DNA of 64,000 nt from positions 1,364,001 to 1,428,000 of the forward strand of contig AP025576.1 of NCBI GenBank assembly GCA_022845955.1, given 5' to 3'. This document shows, one piece after another, positions 52,440 to 61,681 of the stretch (positions are counted from its first letter, which is position 1; every line of letters begins with the position of its first letter). The position numbers and the translations under genes are program-made. This DNA comes from Lachnospiraceae bacterium. GTDB taxonomy: Bacteria; Bacillota; Clostridia; Lachnospirales; Lachnospiraceae. The notes beneath the pieces are model-generated. The model saw nothing but the letters and a program-made list of their open reading frames with translations, had not been told where the DNA came from and ran no database searches.

Positions 52440-53243
52440 ATGGGAATTTTAAATGATTTTTCACTGGAAGGGAAAGTGGCTCTGGTAACGGGAGCATCCT
52501 ATGGTATCGGCTTTGCTATCGCAACCGCCTATGCGCAGGCCGGAGCGACTATTGTGTTTAACGACATCAAGCAGGAACTGGTTGATAAGGGGATTGCCGC
52601 TTATAAGGAAGAAGGAATTGAGGCGCACGGCTATGTGTGCGACGTTACCGATGAAGATGCGGTAGCCGGCATGGTTAAGAAAATCGAAGAAGAGGTAGGT
52701 GTTATTGATATTCTGGTAAACAATGCCGGTATTATCAAGCGTATCCCTATGCTGGAGATGAGCGCGGATCAGTTCCGTCAGGTGATCGATGTGGATCTGA
52801 ATGCACCGTTTATCGTATCCAAGGCCGTTATTCCCGGCATGATTAAGAAGGGACACGGCAAGATTATTAACATCTGTTCCATGATGAGCGAGCTGGGGCG
52901 TGAAACGGTATCCGCTTATGCGGCAGCCAAAGGCGGACTGAAGATGCTTACCAGGAATATTGCTTCGGAATACGGTGAGTTCAATATTCAGTGTAACGGT
53001 ATCGGGCCAGGGTATATCGCAACACCTCAGACGGCGCCTCTGCGTGAAATCCAGCCTGACGGCAGCAGGCACCCGTTCGACCAGTTTATTATTGCCAAAA
53101 CGCCTGCGGCGCGCTGGGGAGATACCGCAGACCTCCAGGGACCCGCTGTGTTCCTGGCATCCGATGCTTCTAATTTTGTCAACGGACATGTCCTTTATGT
53201 GGATGGCGGTATTCTGGCTTATATCGGAAAGCAGCCGCAGTAA
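52440..53243 (+). CDS. kduD: 2-dehydro-3-deoxy-D-gluconate 5-dehydrogenase
   Basis: 267 residues, short-chain dehydrogenase. It reduces the KduI product to 2-keto-3-deoxygluconate with NAD(P)H. Cofactor motif TGASYGIGFAIA near 17-28, NNAGI near 93, catalytic Ser in ICSMMSE near 147 and Y-x3-K in YAAAKGG near 159. ATG at 52440 follows AAGGAGG. With kduI it feeds KdgK and the aldolase at 62690 and 61682. Confidence 0.94.
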   Translation: MGILNDFSLEGKVALVTGASYGIGFAIATAYAQAGATIVFNDIKQELVDKGIAAYKEEGIEAHGYVCDVTDEDAVAGMVKKIEEEVGVIDILVNNAGIIKRIPMLEMSADQFRQVIDVDLNAPFIVSKAVIPGMIKKGHGKIINICSMMSELGRETVSAYAAAKGGLKMLTRNIASEYGEFNIQCNGIGPGYIATPQTAPLREIQPDGSRHPFDQFIIAKTPAARWGDTADLQGPAVFLASDASNFVNGHVLYVDGGILAYIGKQPQ

Positions 53244-53310
53244 GTTATGTCCGGCGGGGAATTTGACTGACAGCAAAGCAGGGTAAGATAAATGCCCTGT
53301 ATATGGAATA

Positions 53311-53361
53311 AGCAGCTTAAAGGGCCTTCCTGTGCGCGCAGCGGGGAAGGCCCTTACTGCT
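53311..53361 (+). terminator. Terminator-like hairpin after kduD
   Basis: AAGGGCCTTCC (53320-53330) pairs with GGAAGGCCCTT (53345-53355), with AGCAG/CTGCT outside. T residues after the stem are few. Confidence 0.65.
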
Positions 53362-53422
53362 ATCGTAAAAAGTGCAATGGTGAAGGCAGGGAAGCGTAAT
53401 AAAGATGACGGGAGGAATAAAC

Positions 53423-54205
53423 ATGCTTACTTTAAAAATAAAGGATAAACATAATCAGGTTAAGGGTATGAGCAGCGGGGAAGCGGAAGTAAACCTGGCA
53501 GTGCCCTTTGCCTATGAGGAAGGGGATAAAATTGTGGTGGAAACCACGGAAACGCCCTGCCGGCTGTGGCTTCAGCTGGATGATGCGCTGGGGAAATCTC
53601 TGGTATACCTTACCGGTACTTATGAATATACCATTCCTTTCGGGGAAAAAAGAGTCTGCTATTCTCCGAAGGTTTTTTCCGGGGAGAAGCATCTTCTGTG
53701 CGCAAAAAAGGCAAAGGATTTTGAAATCCATCAATACCGCAATCAGGCGGTAAATGTAAATGATCAGCATGGGAACCAGGTGTGCTATCCAAAAGCATCC
53801 GCCAATGTGGAAACGAGAGGGGAATCCGTGTTTGCGGCGATGAATGCCATTGACGGAGTGACGGAAAACCGTTCCCACGGGGAATGGCCTTATGCTTCCT
53901 GGGGAATCAACCGGCAGGAGGATGCCAAAATCAGGCTGGATTTCGGCCGGCCTGTTGAGGTGGATACGATAGTGCTGTATACCCGGGCGGATTTCCCGCA
54001 TGACAACTGGTGGGTGGACGGGAAAATCACGTTTTCCGACGGCAGCCATATGCAGCTTCCCATGGAGAAGTCGGTCCTTCCTCATACCTTTTCCTTTGAA
54101 AAGAAAACCATTACCTGGCTGGAAATGGGGGAACTGATCAAGGCGGACGATCCGTCGCCGTTCCCGGCGCTGACCCAGATAGAGGTATACGGAAAAGAAG
54201 TATAG
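53423..54205 (+). CDS. Carbohydrate-binding-like protein (discoidin/F5-8C type)
   Basis: 260 residues without a signal peptide. The C-terminal part (about 120-260) looks like a beta-sandwich discoidin-type domain: ESVFAAMNAIDGVTENRSHGEWPYASWG, then DFGRPVEVDTIVLYTRADFPHDNWWVDGKITFSDG. The N-terminal ~110 residues are a second beta-rich region. No catalytic motif is seen. Located between kduD and the heparinase-like gene, it probably recognises or modifies uronate-containing sugar in the cytoplasm. ATG at 53423 follows GGGAGG. Confidence 0.65.
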   Translation: MLTLKIKDKHNQVKGMSSGEAEVNLAVPFAYEEGDKIVVETTETPCRLWLQLDDALGKSLVYLTGTYEYTIPFGEKRVCYSPKVFSGEKHLLCAKKAKDFEIHQYRNQAVNVNDQHGNQVCYPKASANVETRGESVFAAMNAIDGVTENRSHGEWPYASWGINRQEDAKIRLDFGRPVEVDTIVLYTRADFPHDNWWVDGKITFSDGSHMQLPMEKSVLPHTFSFEKKTITWLEMGELIKADDPSPFPALTQIEVYGKEV

Positions 54206-54257
54206 GCAGGGTTATGGTTCGGAAATGTCCGCACTGCCACTGAGGAGGAAGAATAGA

Positions 54258-56042
54258 ATGGGGGATCATACGATGAGGAATAACGGGATCAGCATCCGGG
54301 AACTGGAAATTTATCTGCAGGAATATACCGCCTGTCTACAGGCCCATGGGGAAGCGCTTCTGGATAAGCCGATGCCCGAGGCGGATGAAGCCATGTTTTC
54401 ACTGTATGAAACAACAGGCAACCGGCTTACCTACGAAGCGGTATATTTCGCACGGCGCAAAATGCTCGCCGTTTTCGGATGCCTTTCCCTGCTGGAGGGG
54501 AAGGAGGTATATCTGAAAAAGCTGGAGGAAGTCCTGGATGGTATCTGTGAAGAGGAATGCTGGGCGCTTCCCGCCCATATCAACCGGAAGGAGGATGCGG
54601 ACTGGCGTAATTGTGTGGATCTGTTCGCTTCGGAGACAGCCCAGGCACTTTCGGAAATCATCAGCGGGCTTGGGGACCGTCTGCCGCCGGCTTTGTGTGT
54701 AAAGGTGCGGGAGAATGTATACCGAAGGGTGCTTAAGCCGTTTATGGAAGCTCCGGCGCCTTATGCATGGTGGGAAGGCGGGGACAATAACTGGAATGCG
54801 GTATGCTGCGGCAGTATCGGCTGTGCGGCGATCTATCTGCTGCAGGATAAGCCGGAGGTTCTGAGGCCTCTCCTGGATCGTATAGTCTGTTCCCTGGAAT
54901 CCTATATTGCGGGATTTTCCGGGGACGGGGCATGTATGGAGGGACTGGGTTACTTTACTTATGGGATGACCTACTATACCGGCTTTGCCGATAAGCTGTA
55001 CCGGTATACGGACGGCGGAACCGATTTGATGGAGGGAGCCGTATGCCGGCAGATTGCCTGCTTCCAGCAGAAGTGTTATTTCCCTTCGGGAAGGACGCTC
55101 AGTTTTTCAGATGGAGACAGCAGAGATACCTATAAAATGGGATTGACATGTTTTCTGGCAATGAGGTATGCTGAAGTGGAAATACCTCCCCTGTCCTGCG
55201 CGGGCGGTTTTGACAATGACAGCTGTTACCGGTTTATGGCGAATTACCGGGATGTGCTTTGGACCAGGGAATATCTGGACCGGGCTGAAAAAGGGATGCT
55301 TCCGGCAAAGAACGGGGATGCCGGGGATGCGGACTGTCTGGTCCTGCCCGGAGCGCAGTGGAGCATCTGCCGGGGATTATCCGGCGGGGGTATGGCTGTG
55401 AAGGGCGGAAATAACGGGGAGCCTCATAACCATAATGATGTGGGGAGTTTCCTGTATCTGGCCGGAGAGGAAATGCTTCTGACGGATCTGGGAGCGGGAG
55501 AATACACCCGGGATTATTTTGGTGATAAAAGGTATGAAATCCTGTGTAACCAGTCTCTTGGACACAGCGTTCCGATTCTTGACGGAGAGGGGCAGAAGGC
55601 CGGCCGGCAATATGCGTGCCGCTGGTTTGAGGCAGACGGCCGGGGCGGGACCGTACTTTCCTTCGGGGAAGCCTATGGAAAGGAACAGGTGAAGGAGCTT
55701 GTGCGAAGCCTGCGCTATGATCCGGTGAAGGAAACCCTTCTTGTGGAAGATGTGCTGGAAGGCAGGGAAAAGGGGGAAAGCCCGGTTTCCATGAAGGAAA
55801 ACCTGGTCACGCAATATTATCCCGAAATTACCGGGAACAATATATATATTGCGGGCAGAAAATATGGCTGCCGGATAACGGTTGAGGATCTGGAAGGAAG
55901 CATTGGCCTTGAAGCCAAAAAACACGCAAACCATAAGGGTGTGGAGGAAGAGGTATATTGTATAACCTGGGAGGTGCCGGCGGACAACGGTAAGCCGTGG
56001 ATGAGAAAATGCCGGTTCCGGGTGGAAATGGAGGAAATATGA
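54258..56042 (+). CDS. Heparinase II/III-family protein
   Basis: 594 residues, no signal peptide. N-terminal helical toroid (about 1-330, with WWEGGDNNWNAVCCGSIGCAA near 176-196) and C-terminal beta-sandwich starting around 355 with GNNGEPHNHNDVGSFLYLAGEEMLLTDLGAGEYT, the family's signature containing the His and Asn residues of the active site. Family members are lyases acting on uronic acid polysaccharides by beta-elimination; a cytoplasmic form suggests action on imported oligosaccharides. Its stop overlaps the start of rhaM (ATGA). A GAGGAGGAAG site selects the ATG at 54258. Product would be unsaturated uronate for GH88/KduI. Confidence 0.82.
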   Translation: MGDHTMRNNGISIRELEIYLQEYTACLQAHGEALLDKPMPEADEAMFSLYETTGNRLTYEAVYFARRKMLAVFGCLSLLEGKEVYLKKLEEVLDGICEEECWALPAHINRKEDADWRNCVDLFASETAQALSEIISGLGDRLPPALCVKVRENVYRRVLKPFMEAPAPYAWWEGGDNNWNAVCCGSIGCAAIYLLQDKPEVLRPLLDRIVCSLESYIAGFSGDGACMEGLGYFTYGMTYYTGFADKLYRYTDGGTDLMEGAVCRQIACFQQKCYFPSGRTLSFSDGDSRDTYKMGLTCFLAMRYAEVEIPPLSCAGGFDNDSCYRFMANYRDVLWTREYLDRAEKGMLPAKNGDAGDADCLVLPGAQWSICRGLSGGGMAVKGGNNGEPHNHNDVGSFLYLAGEEMLLTDLGAGEYTRDYFGDKRYEILCNQSLGHSVPILDGEGQKAGRQYACRWFEADGRGGTVLSFGEAYGKEQVKELVRSLRYDPVKETLLVEDVLEGREKGESPVSMKENLVTQYYPEITGNNIYIAGRKYGCRITVEDLEGSIGLEAKKHANHKGVEEEVYCITWEVPADNGKPWMRKCRFRVEMEEI

Positions 56043-56350
56043 TTAAGGGATTTAAAATGAAGCTCTATGAAGGACAGGAAGCGGAATATGAAAAACGCCA
56101 TAACCTGCTCTGGCCGGAGATGAAGGACATGATCCATGCGCACGGCGGTAAGAACTACACCATTTTTCTGGACAGAGAGACCCTGACTCTTTTCGGCTGT
56201 ATAGAGATTGCGGACGAAGAACTCTGGGCCAGAGGGGCGGATACCGCAATCAACCGGAAATGGTGGGATTATATGGCGGATATTATGGAAACAAACCCGG
56301 ATAACAGTCCGGTAAGTATCGATTTGCAGACCGTTTTCCATCTGGACTGA
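56039..56350 (+). CDS. rhaM: L-rhamnose mutarotase
   Basis: 103 residues, dimeric ferredoxin-like fold. It interconverts alpha- and beta-L-rhamnose. Key residues: His in YEKRHNLLWPEM near 21, Tyr in FKMKLYEGQEAEYEKRH, and WWDYMADIM near 76-84. Start ATG overlaps the previous stop by one base, with GGAGG just upstream, so translation is coupled to the heparinase-like gene. This suggests a rhamnosyl-uronate substrate such as rhamnogalacturonan fragments (inference). No rhaA/B/D in the window. Confidence 0.92.
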   Translation: MIKGFKMKLYEGQEAEYEKRHNLLWPEMKDMIHAHGGKNYTIFLDRETLTLFGCIEIADEELWARGADTAINRKWWDYMADIMETNPDNSPVSIDLQTVFHLD

Positions 56351-56469
56351 GAAGCGGCGGGAAGAATACGGAATGGAGAGACTGATATTCCGCCTGAATG
56401 CCGCCGTTCCTGCGGTAGCCGGACATGCATGTATATTTTATTCCGTTTTATACTGATAAAAACAAGAGA

Positions 56470-56523
56470 AAACGCCTGTATCCCACCGAAAGAACCAGGA
56501 CTTCACGGAGGAGGCAGGCGTTT
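56470..56523. terminator. Bidirectional terminator between rhaM and the transglutaminase gene
   Basis: AAACGCCTG pairs with CAGGCGTTT across a 36-nt loop between convergent genes. Confidence 0.6.
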
Positions 56524-56553
56524 GTTATGGAATAGCCGCGGACCGGGAACATA

Positions 56554-57963
56554 TCAGGGAACCGGATGGATGTCGATCATTTTGTGGTAATAGTGAAACT
56601 GGGTGCCGTATAAGCCTGTGCCGTCAATTTCGCATTCCCCCACCTGATTGTCGTAAGGGTCTGCACGAAGGCCCTGTTTGACTGGCCTGAGAGGTGCCTG
56701 GAATGCGGTGTTCGCCACCATACGGAAGGGATCCAGATTGCAGAAATAAAAGGCACGGCGTTCCTCATCCCCGGCACGGAAGGCACTTCCTCCGAAGGAA
56801 AGGTCTGCATGAAGCCAGCCGAAAGGCTCCACATAGAACTGTGCCCAGTCATGAGGACCGATGGATTCCGGCGTGGCAGACAGACCGGACTGCCAGCGTG
56901 CCGGAATGCCTGCAATGCGGCAGAGCGTAATAAAGAGAAGCGCCTGCACGCCGCAGTCCCCTTTCTGGTTCACCGCACAATATTCCGGAATACAGGGGAG
57001 CATAAAGTATTCCTTCATAAAGGAATATTTGATGTGAGTGGTTATGTAATCATATATGTTCCTGGCTTTTTCCAGCGGATTGGTTTCACCGCCGATGATA
57101 TCCGCGGCAAGGGATCGCAGGAAAGGGGTAAAACGGATGTGTGGCAGCACCTCGCCCGTATCGGAATCCGACGGGACGGGGGAAACAACGGCTGCCGCGC
57201 TCTGCGGGCCGTCCTCATGTCCGGCAAGAGCGGGATCGGGCTGTTGGTAGCGTATGGTGCTGTCATATTCATATTCCACCCAGAACGCTTCATTTTTTAT
57301 AAGCGTTTCCCGAAAAGCAACGGTTCTTGCAGGCGAATGGGCCGTATCCAGAGAAAACGGATTATGGCTTGTACGCAGGATCCGCACATTGGAAGAGGGA
57401 TATTCTTCTTTGGGCACCGGGAGGTGTACCAGGATTTCTTTTCCCGGCACGAAGAAAGCATCTTGGATCTCAAGACCTGCCCGGATATGGATGTGATACC
57501 GGAGTGCCCCTTTTTCTTTGATCTGACGGATGGTTTTCAACCGGAACGCGGCCTTGCGGGCGGATTCTTCCGCCAGGGCCGGATTGGAACGGAGAGCGAT
57601 ATCCGGATGTGTTGCCGTTAGCGTTTCAAAGAAACGATGGAAATATCGTTTTTCCCCGTTAAGAAAAAGAAAATCGATCCGGCCCGCCGTTTCCAGCGCC
57701 TGGAATTCCTCCTCCGTGAAGGTGGGAATGGTATTCCGGATAAGGGCCAGTGCCTGGGGATAAGTGTAGGGAAAATCAGCAGGAAGGTGGATAAGTCTGA
57801 CTTTTTCCAGTTCAAGCCTGCCCCGCAGCGCCTCCGGGCAGCCGGAGGATAGGCGGCTGTCGATGAGGGAAATTGCCCGGTCATAATAACCGCTGCTGAT
57901 GTAGCTTTGGATATCTTCCGGAAGAGGGGCGGAAAGATATTTTATTTTATCATTTATCGTCAT
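56554..57963 (-). CDS. Transglutaminase-like domain protein
   Basis: 469 residues, no signal peptide. The N-terminal half is helical followed by a beta-rich region (about 150-260); the transglutaminase/protease-like domain is at about 285-410. Catalytic triad candidates: Cys in KGDCGVQALLFITLCRIAGIPARW near 334, His in GPHDWAQFYV near 367 and Asp in WLHADLSFGG near 383. Such cytoplasmic proteins are likely peptidases or cross-linkers; substrate unknown. ATG at 57963 on the minus strand follows AAAGGACATGCT. Confidence 0.85.
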   Translation of the reverse strand: MTINDKIKYLSAPLPEDIQSYISSGYYDRAISLIDSRLSSGCPEALRGRLELEKVRLIHLPADFPYTYPQALALIRNTIPTFTEEEFQALETAGRIDFLFLNGEKRYFHRFFETLTATHPDIALRSNPALAEESARKAAFRLKTIRQIKEKGALRYHIHIRAGLEIQDAFFVPGKEILVHLPVPKEEYPSSNVRILRTSHNPFSLDTAHSPARTVAFRETLIKNEAFWVEYEYDSTIRYQQPDPALAGHEDGPQSAAAVVSPVPSDSDTGEVLPHIRFTPFLRSLAADIIGGETNPLEKARNIYDYITTHIKYSFMKEYFMLPCIPEYCAVNQKGDCGVQALLFITLCRIAGIPARWQSGLSATPESIGPHDWAQFYVEPFGWLHADLSFGGSAFRAGDEERRAFYFCNLDPFRMVANTAFQAPLRPVKQGLRADPYDNQVGECEIDGTGLYGTQFHYYHKMIDIHPVP

Positions 57964-58121
57964 AGCATGTCCTTTCTTTTGCCGTGCGGCAGCATGCCGC
58001 AGGAAAAATCGGTATTTGTCAATCTTATTTTATCACATTTCCGGAAGCAGGGCGATATGAGCTGAAAATTTTGAAGTAACGTTTGGTGTTTCTCCAAAAA
58101 GGGAAGAGGGAACAACAGCAT

Positions 58122-58164
58122 AAAAGGTGCTGCGGCAGGATTACCGGCCTGGCAGCACCTTTTT
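58122..58164 (-). terminator. Terminator after the Cys-rich gene
   Basis: AAAAGGTGCTGC pairs with GCAGCACCTTTTT around an 18-nt loop, just after the stop of the minus-strand gene at 58177. Confidence 0.85.
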
Positions 58165-58176
58165 GGCTGCCGTAAC

Positions 58177-59106
58177 TTAATCGTTTTCCGTGGGCTGTGC
58201 GGGCGGCGGGCTGCATTGGGAACCTGAGGAAGCGCAGCAGCAGGGGTCACAGGGAACGTCACAGGAATCCTTAAGAGTCTCTTCGTATTTCGGGGGCCCG
58301 AGTTCCAACGGCTTGATTGCCAGATCGAGCAGGTCTCCGCAGACAAAATCCAGACAGATAGTGTCGTCGGTAGGGCGGGTACATGCTTTGGGCACCACTG
58401 CTTTTCCGCTGTGGGGAATTTTGTACTGGGAGAAATAAACGGATTTGAGAATAACACTCAAACCTATGGTAGCCATACATTCCTCCGGATCAAAATTCAG
58501 GACTTTGGGAATAGCAATCAGGTTCAGACCCTGGGACAGGGCTGTATTATCACAGCCGAAACCGATAACATGAACGATAGCCGGAAGGCAGGGTTCATTG
58601 GCATGTGCAACCCCGTAGGGGGCGTAAATTTCCAGCTCCACGGAAGTGGGGTTGGTATCTTCATCCATATATTCGTATTCCGGGGAGGTCTCATTGGCAG
58701 GGAGGTAATTGGCAGTTACGACCTGTGTTGCGAGAACTCTTTTTGCGCAGTCGTAAAAGGTAACAAAAAAGACAACCTGAAGGTTAGTCAGTGTTACAAG
58801 ATAACAGTTGGGGCGTCCGCTGATGGGTTCAGCAGTGACCGCTGTTTCCCCATAGGTTTCAAAACAAATATCCATAACCTGTACGGAAATGCTGTCCACA
58901 TTGGTTACGGGTGCTTCCATGGGAATGTTCCGGCAGAGATTGATGCCAAGCTCATCATAAACAACAGGGGTGAGGACTGTCAGACAGTCGGGATCACCGC
59001 ATATGGGGTCCGTGCAGACGTCCAGACATTTTCCTTTTTTGTCAATGCCGCAGCTCACATATCTTTTTGAGCAGCATTTACAGCTTTTGGATTTGCAGTT
59101 AGGCAT
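58177..59106 (-). CDS. Unrecognised cysteine-rich protein
   Basis: 309 residues, no signal peptide. N-terminal Cys-rich head (CKSKSCKCCSKRYVSC, then CTDPICGDPDC, residues 4-42), a long beta-rich middle (about 45-265), and a Cys/Pro-rich tail (CDVPCDPCCCASSGSQC) ending in PPPAQPTEND. The head resembles metal-binding or disulfide cross-linked coat proteins; a spore-coat or surface-layer role is a guess. AAGGAG before the ATG on the minus strand. Divergent from the coiled-coil gene at 59248, 141 bases apart, so they may share control. Confidence 0.7.
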   Translation of the reverse strand: MPNCKSKSCKCCSKRYVSCGIDKKGKCLDVCTDPICGDPDCLTVLTPVVYDELGINLCRNIPMEAPVTNVDSISVQVMDICFETYGETAVTAEPISGRPNCYLVTLTNLQVVFFVTFYDCAKRVLATQVVTANYLPANETSPEYEYMDEDTNPTSVELEIYAPYGVAHANEPCLPAIVHVIGFGCDNTALSQGLNLIAIPKVLNFDPEECMATIGLSVILKSVYFSQYKIPHSGKAVVPKACTRPTDDTICLDFVCGDLLDLAIKPLELGPPKYEETLKDSCDVPCDPCCCASSGSQCSPPPAQPTEND

Positions 59107-59247
59107 ATGGAATGCTCCTTATAAAAATACTTACTATATCCTATGCACTCTGCTTCTTTTTGTTCGGGAATGGAAATATATTTATGAGAGGGGATAAGGA
59201 ACAGTCTGAATGGTTCCTATGAAAAGGAAAAAGGAGGAGGATGCAGA

Positions 59248-60234
59248 ATGGCTTACCAGATATTGGAGATGTCGGACGGACAAAGAGTGGCGCTGTATGC
59301 ACAGGGAAATTCCGTATTATATTGTTTTCTGCCTTTTGCAAGAGGCATGATACCTACAGAAGTGAGGAGAGATTATCTGGCCCATTTCGAAGCGGGGGTT
59401 TTCCGGGATACGGTATGCTATGTATATGAGGATTTGGATCATAATGTTATTCTGGATACCCTGGGAGCCGGTCCCGCGAGGATTATCCTTACAGCCGGCC
59501 CGCTGGGGTATGGCTTCTGTAACCTGCGTCTGGTGGTACGGGACGGGGAGCTGTATCTCTTCTATCAGGCGTATTCCGGAAGAGATAAGGGATACGGCCT
59601 TTATGTCTGTATGCCTTATCAGGAGAACCGGCGCGGTGTGATATTTGAGATGGAAAGCAGTGACAGCGAGGACGGAAAAAAGACAGGCCAGCCCGACAGC
59701 GCAGGAAATGGCGTAAACCTAAAAACCCCGCCTTCAGGGAAAGCGGCTTTTGTACCTGTGGATTACCGGATAATCACGACGGATCCAGGCACCATACTGA
59801 CCTGCGCGGATAGGACCAGCGGTGAACTGCGGATATTTGAATGGAAGCAGGAGCTTATTTTCGAGGAACGAAAGGTACTGGGAGAAGAAGAGCACGGACG
59901 CAGGCTGAACCGCCTTCAGGCGGCCTGGCAGGAGGACCGGGAGGGCTGGGAACTGCAGAAGGAAGAGATACAGGCAGAAGCGCTGGCCAGACTGGGAGAG
60001 CTGCAGCAGGAGAGGGAGGAACGCCTTATCCAGTGCAGGAAAGAGTATGAAGGGAAGGTTACCCGTCTGCGGGGGGAATACGAAGAAAAGCTTCCCAAAT
60101 GTAAGGAAGGATATGAAAAGCAGCTTCTTGCGGCTAAACGACAGTATGATGAACTGGCGCAGACTGCAATCCGTCTTCAGCAGATCGGGAGAAAGTGGCG
60201 GGATAAATATTTTGAGAAGGATGACGGGGAGTAG
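59248..60234 (+). CDS. Unrecognised protein with C-terminal coiled coil
   Basis: 328 residues. N-terminal beta-rich part (1-200; repeated short strands such as ILEMSDGQRVALYAQGNSVLYCF and DGELYLFYQAY, like a propeller blade or lectin) and a long charged helix predicted to be coiled coil (about 218-320, heptad-rich with many Glu/Arg/Gln, for example LQQEREERLIQCRKEYEG). No signal peptide or membrane segment. AAGGAGGAGG precedes the ATG. Function unknown; forms a divergent pair with the Cys-rich gene. Confidence 0.7.
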   Translation: MAYQILEMSDGQRVALYAQGNSVLYCFLPFARGMIPTEVRRDYLAHFEAGVFRDTVCYVYEDLDHNVILDTLGAGPARIILTAGPLGYGFCNLRLVVRDGELYLFYQAYSGRDKGYGLYVCMPYQENRRGVIFEMESSDSEDGKKTGQPDSAGNGVNLKTPPSGKAAFVPVDYRIITTDPGTILTCADRTSGELRIFEWKQELIFEERKVLGEEEHGRRLNRLQAAWQEDREGWELQKEEIQAEALARLGELQQEREERLIQCRKEYEGKVTRLRGEYEEKLPKCKEGYEKQLLAAKRQYDELAQTAIRLQQIGRKWRDKYFEKDDGE

Positions 60235-60362
60235 GAATGAGAGCAGATCCTTTGGGAATATAGGCGGCAGGCGCCATTCCGAAATATTTTTAGGATACGC
60301 AGATAAAATGTCTGGATGCGGCGCCGCCTGGTATCTGACCCGGAAAGAACCTGGAAAACAGG

Positions 60363-61280
60363 TTACAGTCCATATTTTTTGTACAGCCTTTTTCGCAGGG
60401 CAGCATCTTCTGCTGCCCGCAGAATATCAGGGATCCTGTCCTCTTCGGCCAGTTTCTGGATTAGAAGGGCAAGCCTGGATTCCCCTTTTTTGGCACCCTC
60501 ATCCCGACAGTCCTCCATCCATTCATCAAATGCTTTACACATATCAACCACACCTCCTTCCGATTGTTCCATCTTGTATTTCTTAAGTTTCCGGGAATTC
60601 GTACAGGTGACAATCACTTCAAAACCCCGTTCTGTCATTTTTGAAAAAGCATCTTTGTTTTCGGATATAAATGTTTTCATAGCTTTTGTATCATCAACCC
60701 GCTGCAGGATGCCCATAACCTCTCTTAACTCCGTATGGAATAAATCGACATCCATATCCTTTTTAACCGAATATACCCGAAGCGGATAGTCCGGGATTTC
60801 CTGGCGCAGAAGTGTGGGAACTCCGGAAAAATCCAGAATATCGTGAATGCATGCCGGATGCTGCCACTCTTCGCTTCCATAATAAACAACGATAGTGAAA
60901 ACGGGAAGGAGCAAGTCTGCTTCATCAAAATAAGCAACACCGTTTCTTTCCTTATGGTCGGCTATTATCGCTTTAATCTGCCGTCCGTATTCGTCCGCAT
61001 CATACCGCATACACCGTACCGGCATCCGGAAATCCCTGTGCTCCTGGTTCTCTACGGCTAATACGGCAGCAGGGGCGTTGCGGTACAGCAGCTTCTTAAT
61101 ATCCCGAAACTGTTTGCTGTAATTACCCTGGTTGCTTTTGGTGGCTTGTGCACAATCCAGCGGATGAAGTTCTTCCGGCTGTATTACCCTGCTTCCATGA
61201 AAACAGCACCCGTTTATAAGATCTGCAAATATATGCGGATCCGCAATAAAATCATTCAGGATAATATCTTTTTTACCCAT
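60363..61280 (-). CDS. Rpn-family nuclease/putative transposase, full length
   Basis: 305 residues from the ATG at 61280 (AGGAGAAACCT upstream on the minus strand). N-terminal MGKKDIILNDFIADPHIFADLING is the family start; the core Asp is in YSKQFRDIKKLLYR near 71 and E-x-Q in LAVENQEHRDFRMPVRCMRYDADEY near 88-112. C-terminal DILRAAEDAALRKRLYKKYGL is shared with the gene at 44937, which lacks residues equivalent to 5-55 here. Cleavage and recombination promotion by family. Its promoter is conserved with that copy. Confidence 0.85.
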   Translation of the reverse strand: MGKKDIILNDFIADPHIFADLINGCCFHGSRVIQPEELHPLDCAQATKSNQGNYSKQFRDIKKLLYRNAPAAVLAVENQEHRDFRMPVRCMRYDADEYGRQIKAIIADHKERNGVAYFDEADLLLPVFTIVVYYGSEEWQHPACIHDILDFSGVPTLLRQEIPDYPLRVYSVKKDMDVDLFHTELREVMGILQRVDDTKAMKTFISENKDAFSKMTERGFEVIVTCTNSRKLKKYKMEQSEGGVVDMCKAFDEWMEDCRDEGAKKGESRLALLIQKLAEEDRIPDILRAAEDAALRKRLYKKYGL

Positions 61281-61295
61281 AGGTTTCTCCTGTTT

Positions 61296-61325
61296 ATTAT
61301 AATACTGCTGTACGTAAAAAATCAA
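61296..61325 (-). promoter_or_regulatory. Promoter of the fourth Rpn gene
   Basis: On the minus strand TTGATT-N18-TATAAT, identical in boxes and spacing to the promoter at 44892-44921. Confidence 0.65.
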
Positions 61326-61468
61326 TCATAATTTGGTTCTTTTTAAAGGATTATTTGAGAGATCTCTCAATGATTCAACAAGAATTTTATAGAATTTCTA
61401 TAATAATAAGAGAATAACAGATACCGTAAAAAAATACAAGCTGTATTTTCAGTTTCCCCATTCCCTGT

Positions 61469-61503
61469 GTAACAATTCGTTACCATTCACGGCCCCTTGT
61501 GCC
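61469..61503. repeat. Short GTAAC/GTTAC palindrome plus half copy of the 30-bp repeat
   Basis: GTAAC-AATTC-GTTAC at 61469-61483 is followed by ACGGCCCCTTGTGCC at 61489-61503, as in the element at 33364. The rest of 61326-61600 has no gene; it contains a GAGAGATCTCTC palindrome near 61356. Confidence 0.45.
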
Positions 61504-61606
61504 GCCGCCCCGGCAGCGGTTCATAAAAAACAATATTTTCGAAAAAAACCAACATGACCGGGAGAAAATAACATGATATAGTAAAGAATATAGTATGGTA
61601 AAGGTA

Positions 61607-61633
61607 TTGAAAAATTACTATATATGTTATAAT
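61607..61633 (+). promoter_or_regulatory. Likely promoter of the aldolase-kinase operon
   Basis: TTGAAA at 61607 and TATAAT at 61628-61633 with a short 15-base spacer, about 50 bases before the start. Confidence 0.45.
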
Positions 61634-61681
61634 AGGGCAGGAGAAAATAGTTAATAACCTGAATAAAGGGGAGGAATCAGA

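Noticed and set aside
58411..59070. 219-codon plus-strand frame
   Set aside because: Antisense to the Cys-rich gene, which has a good ribosome site and terminator.
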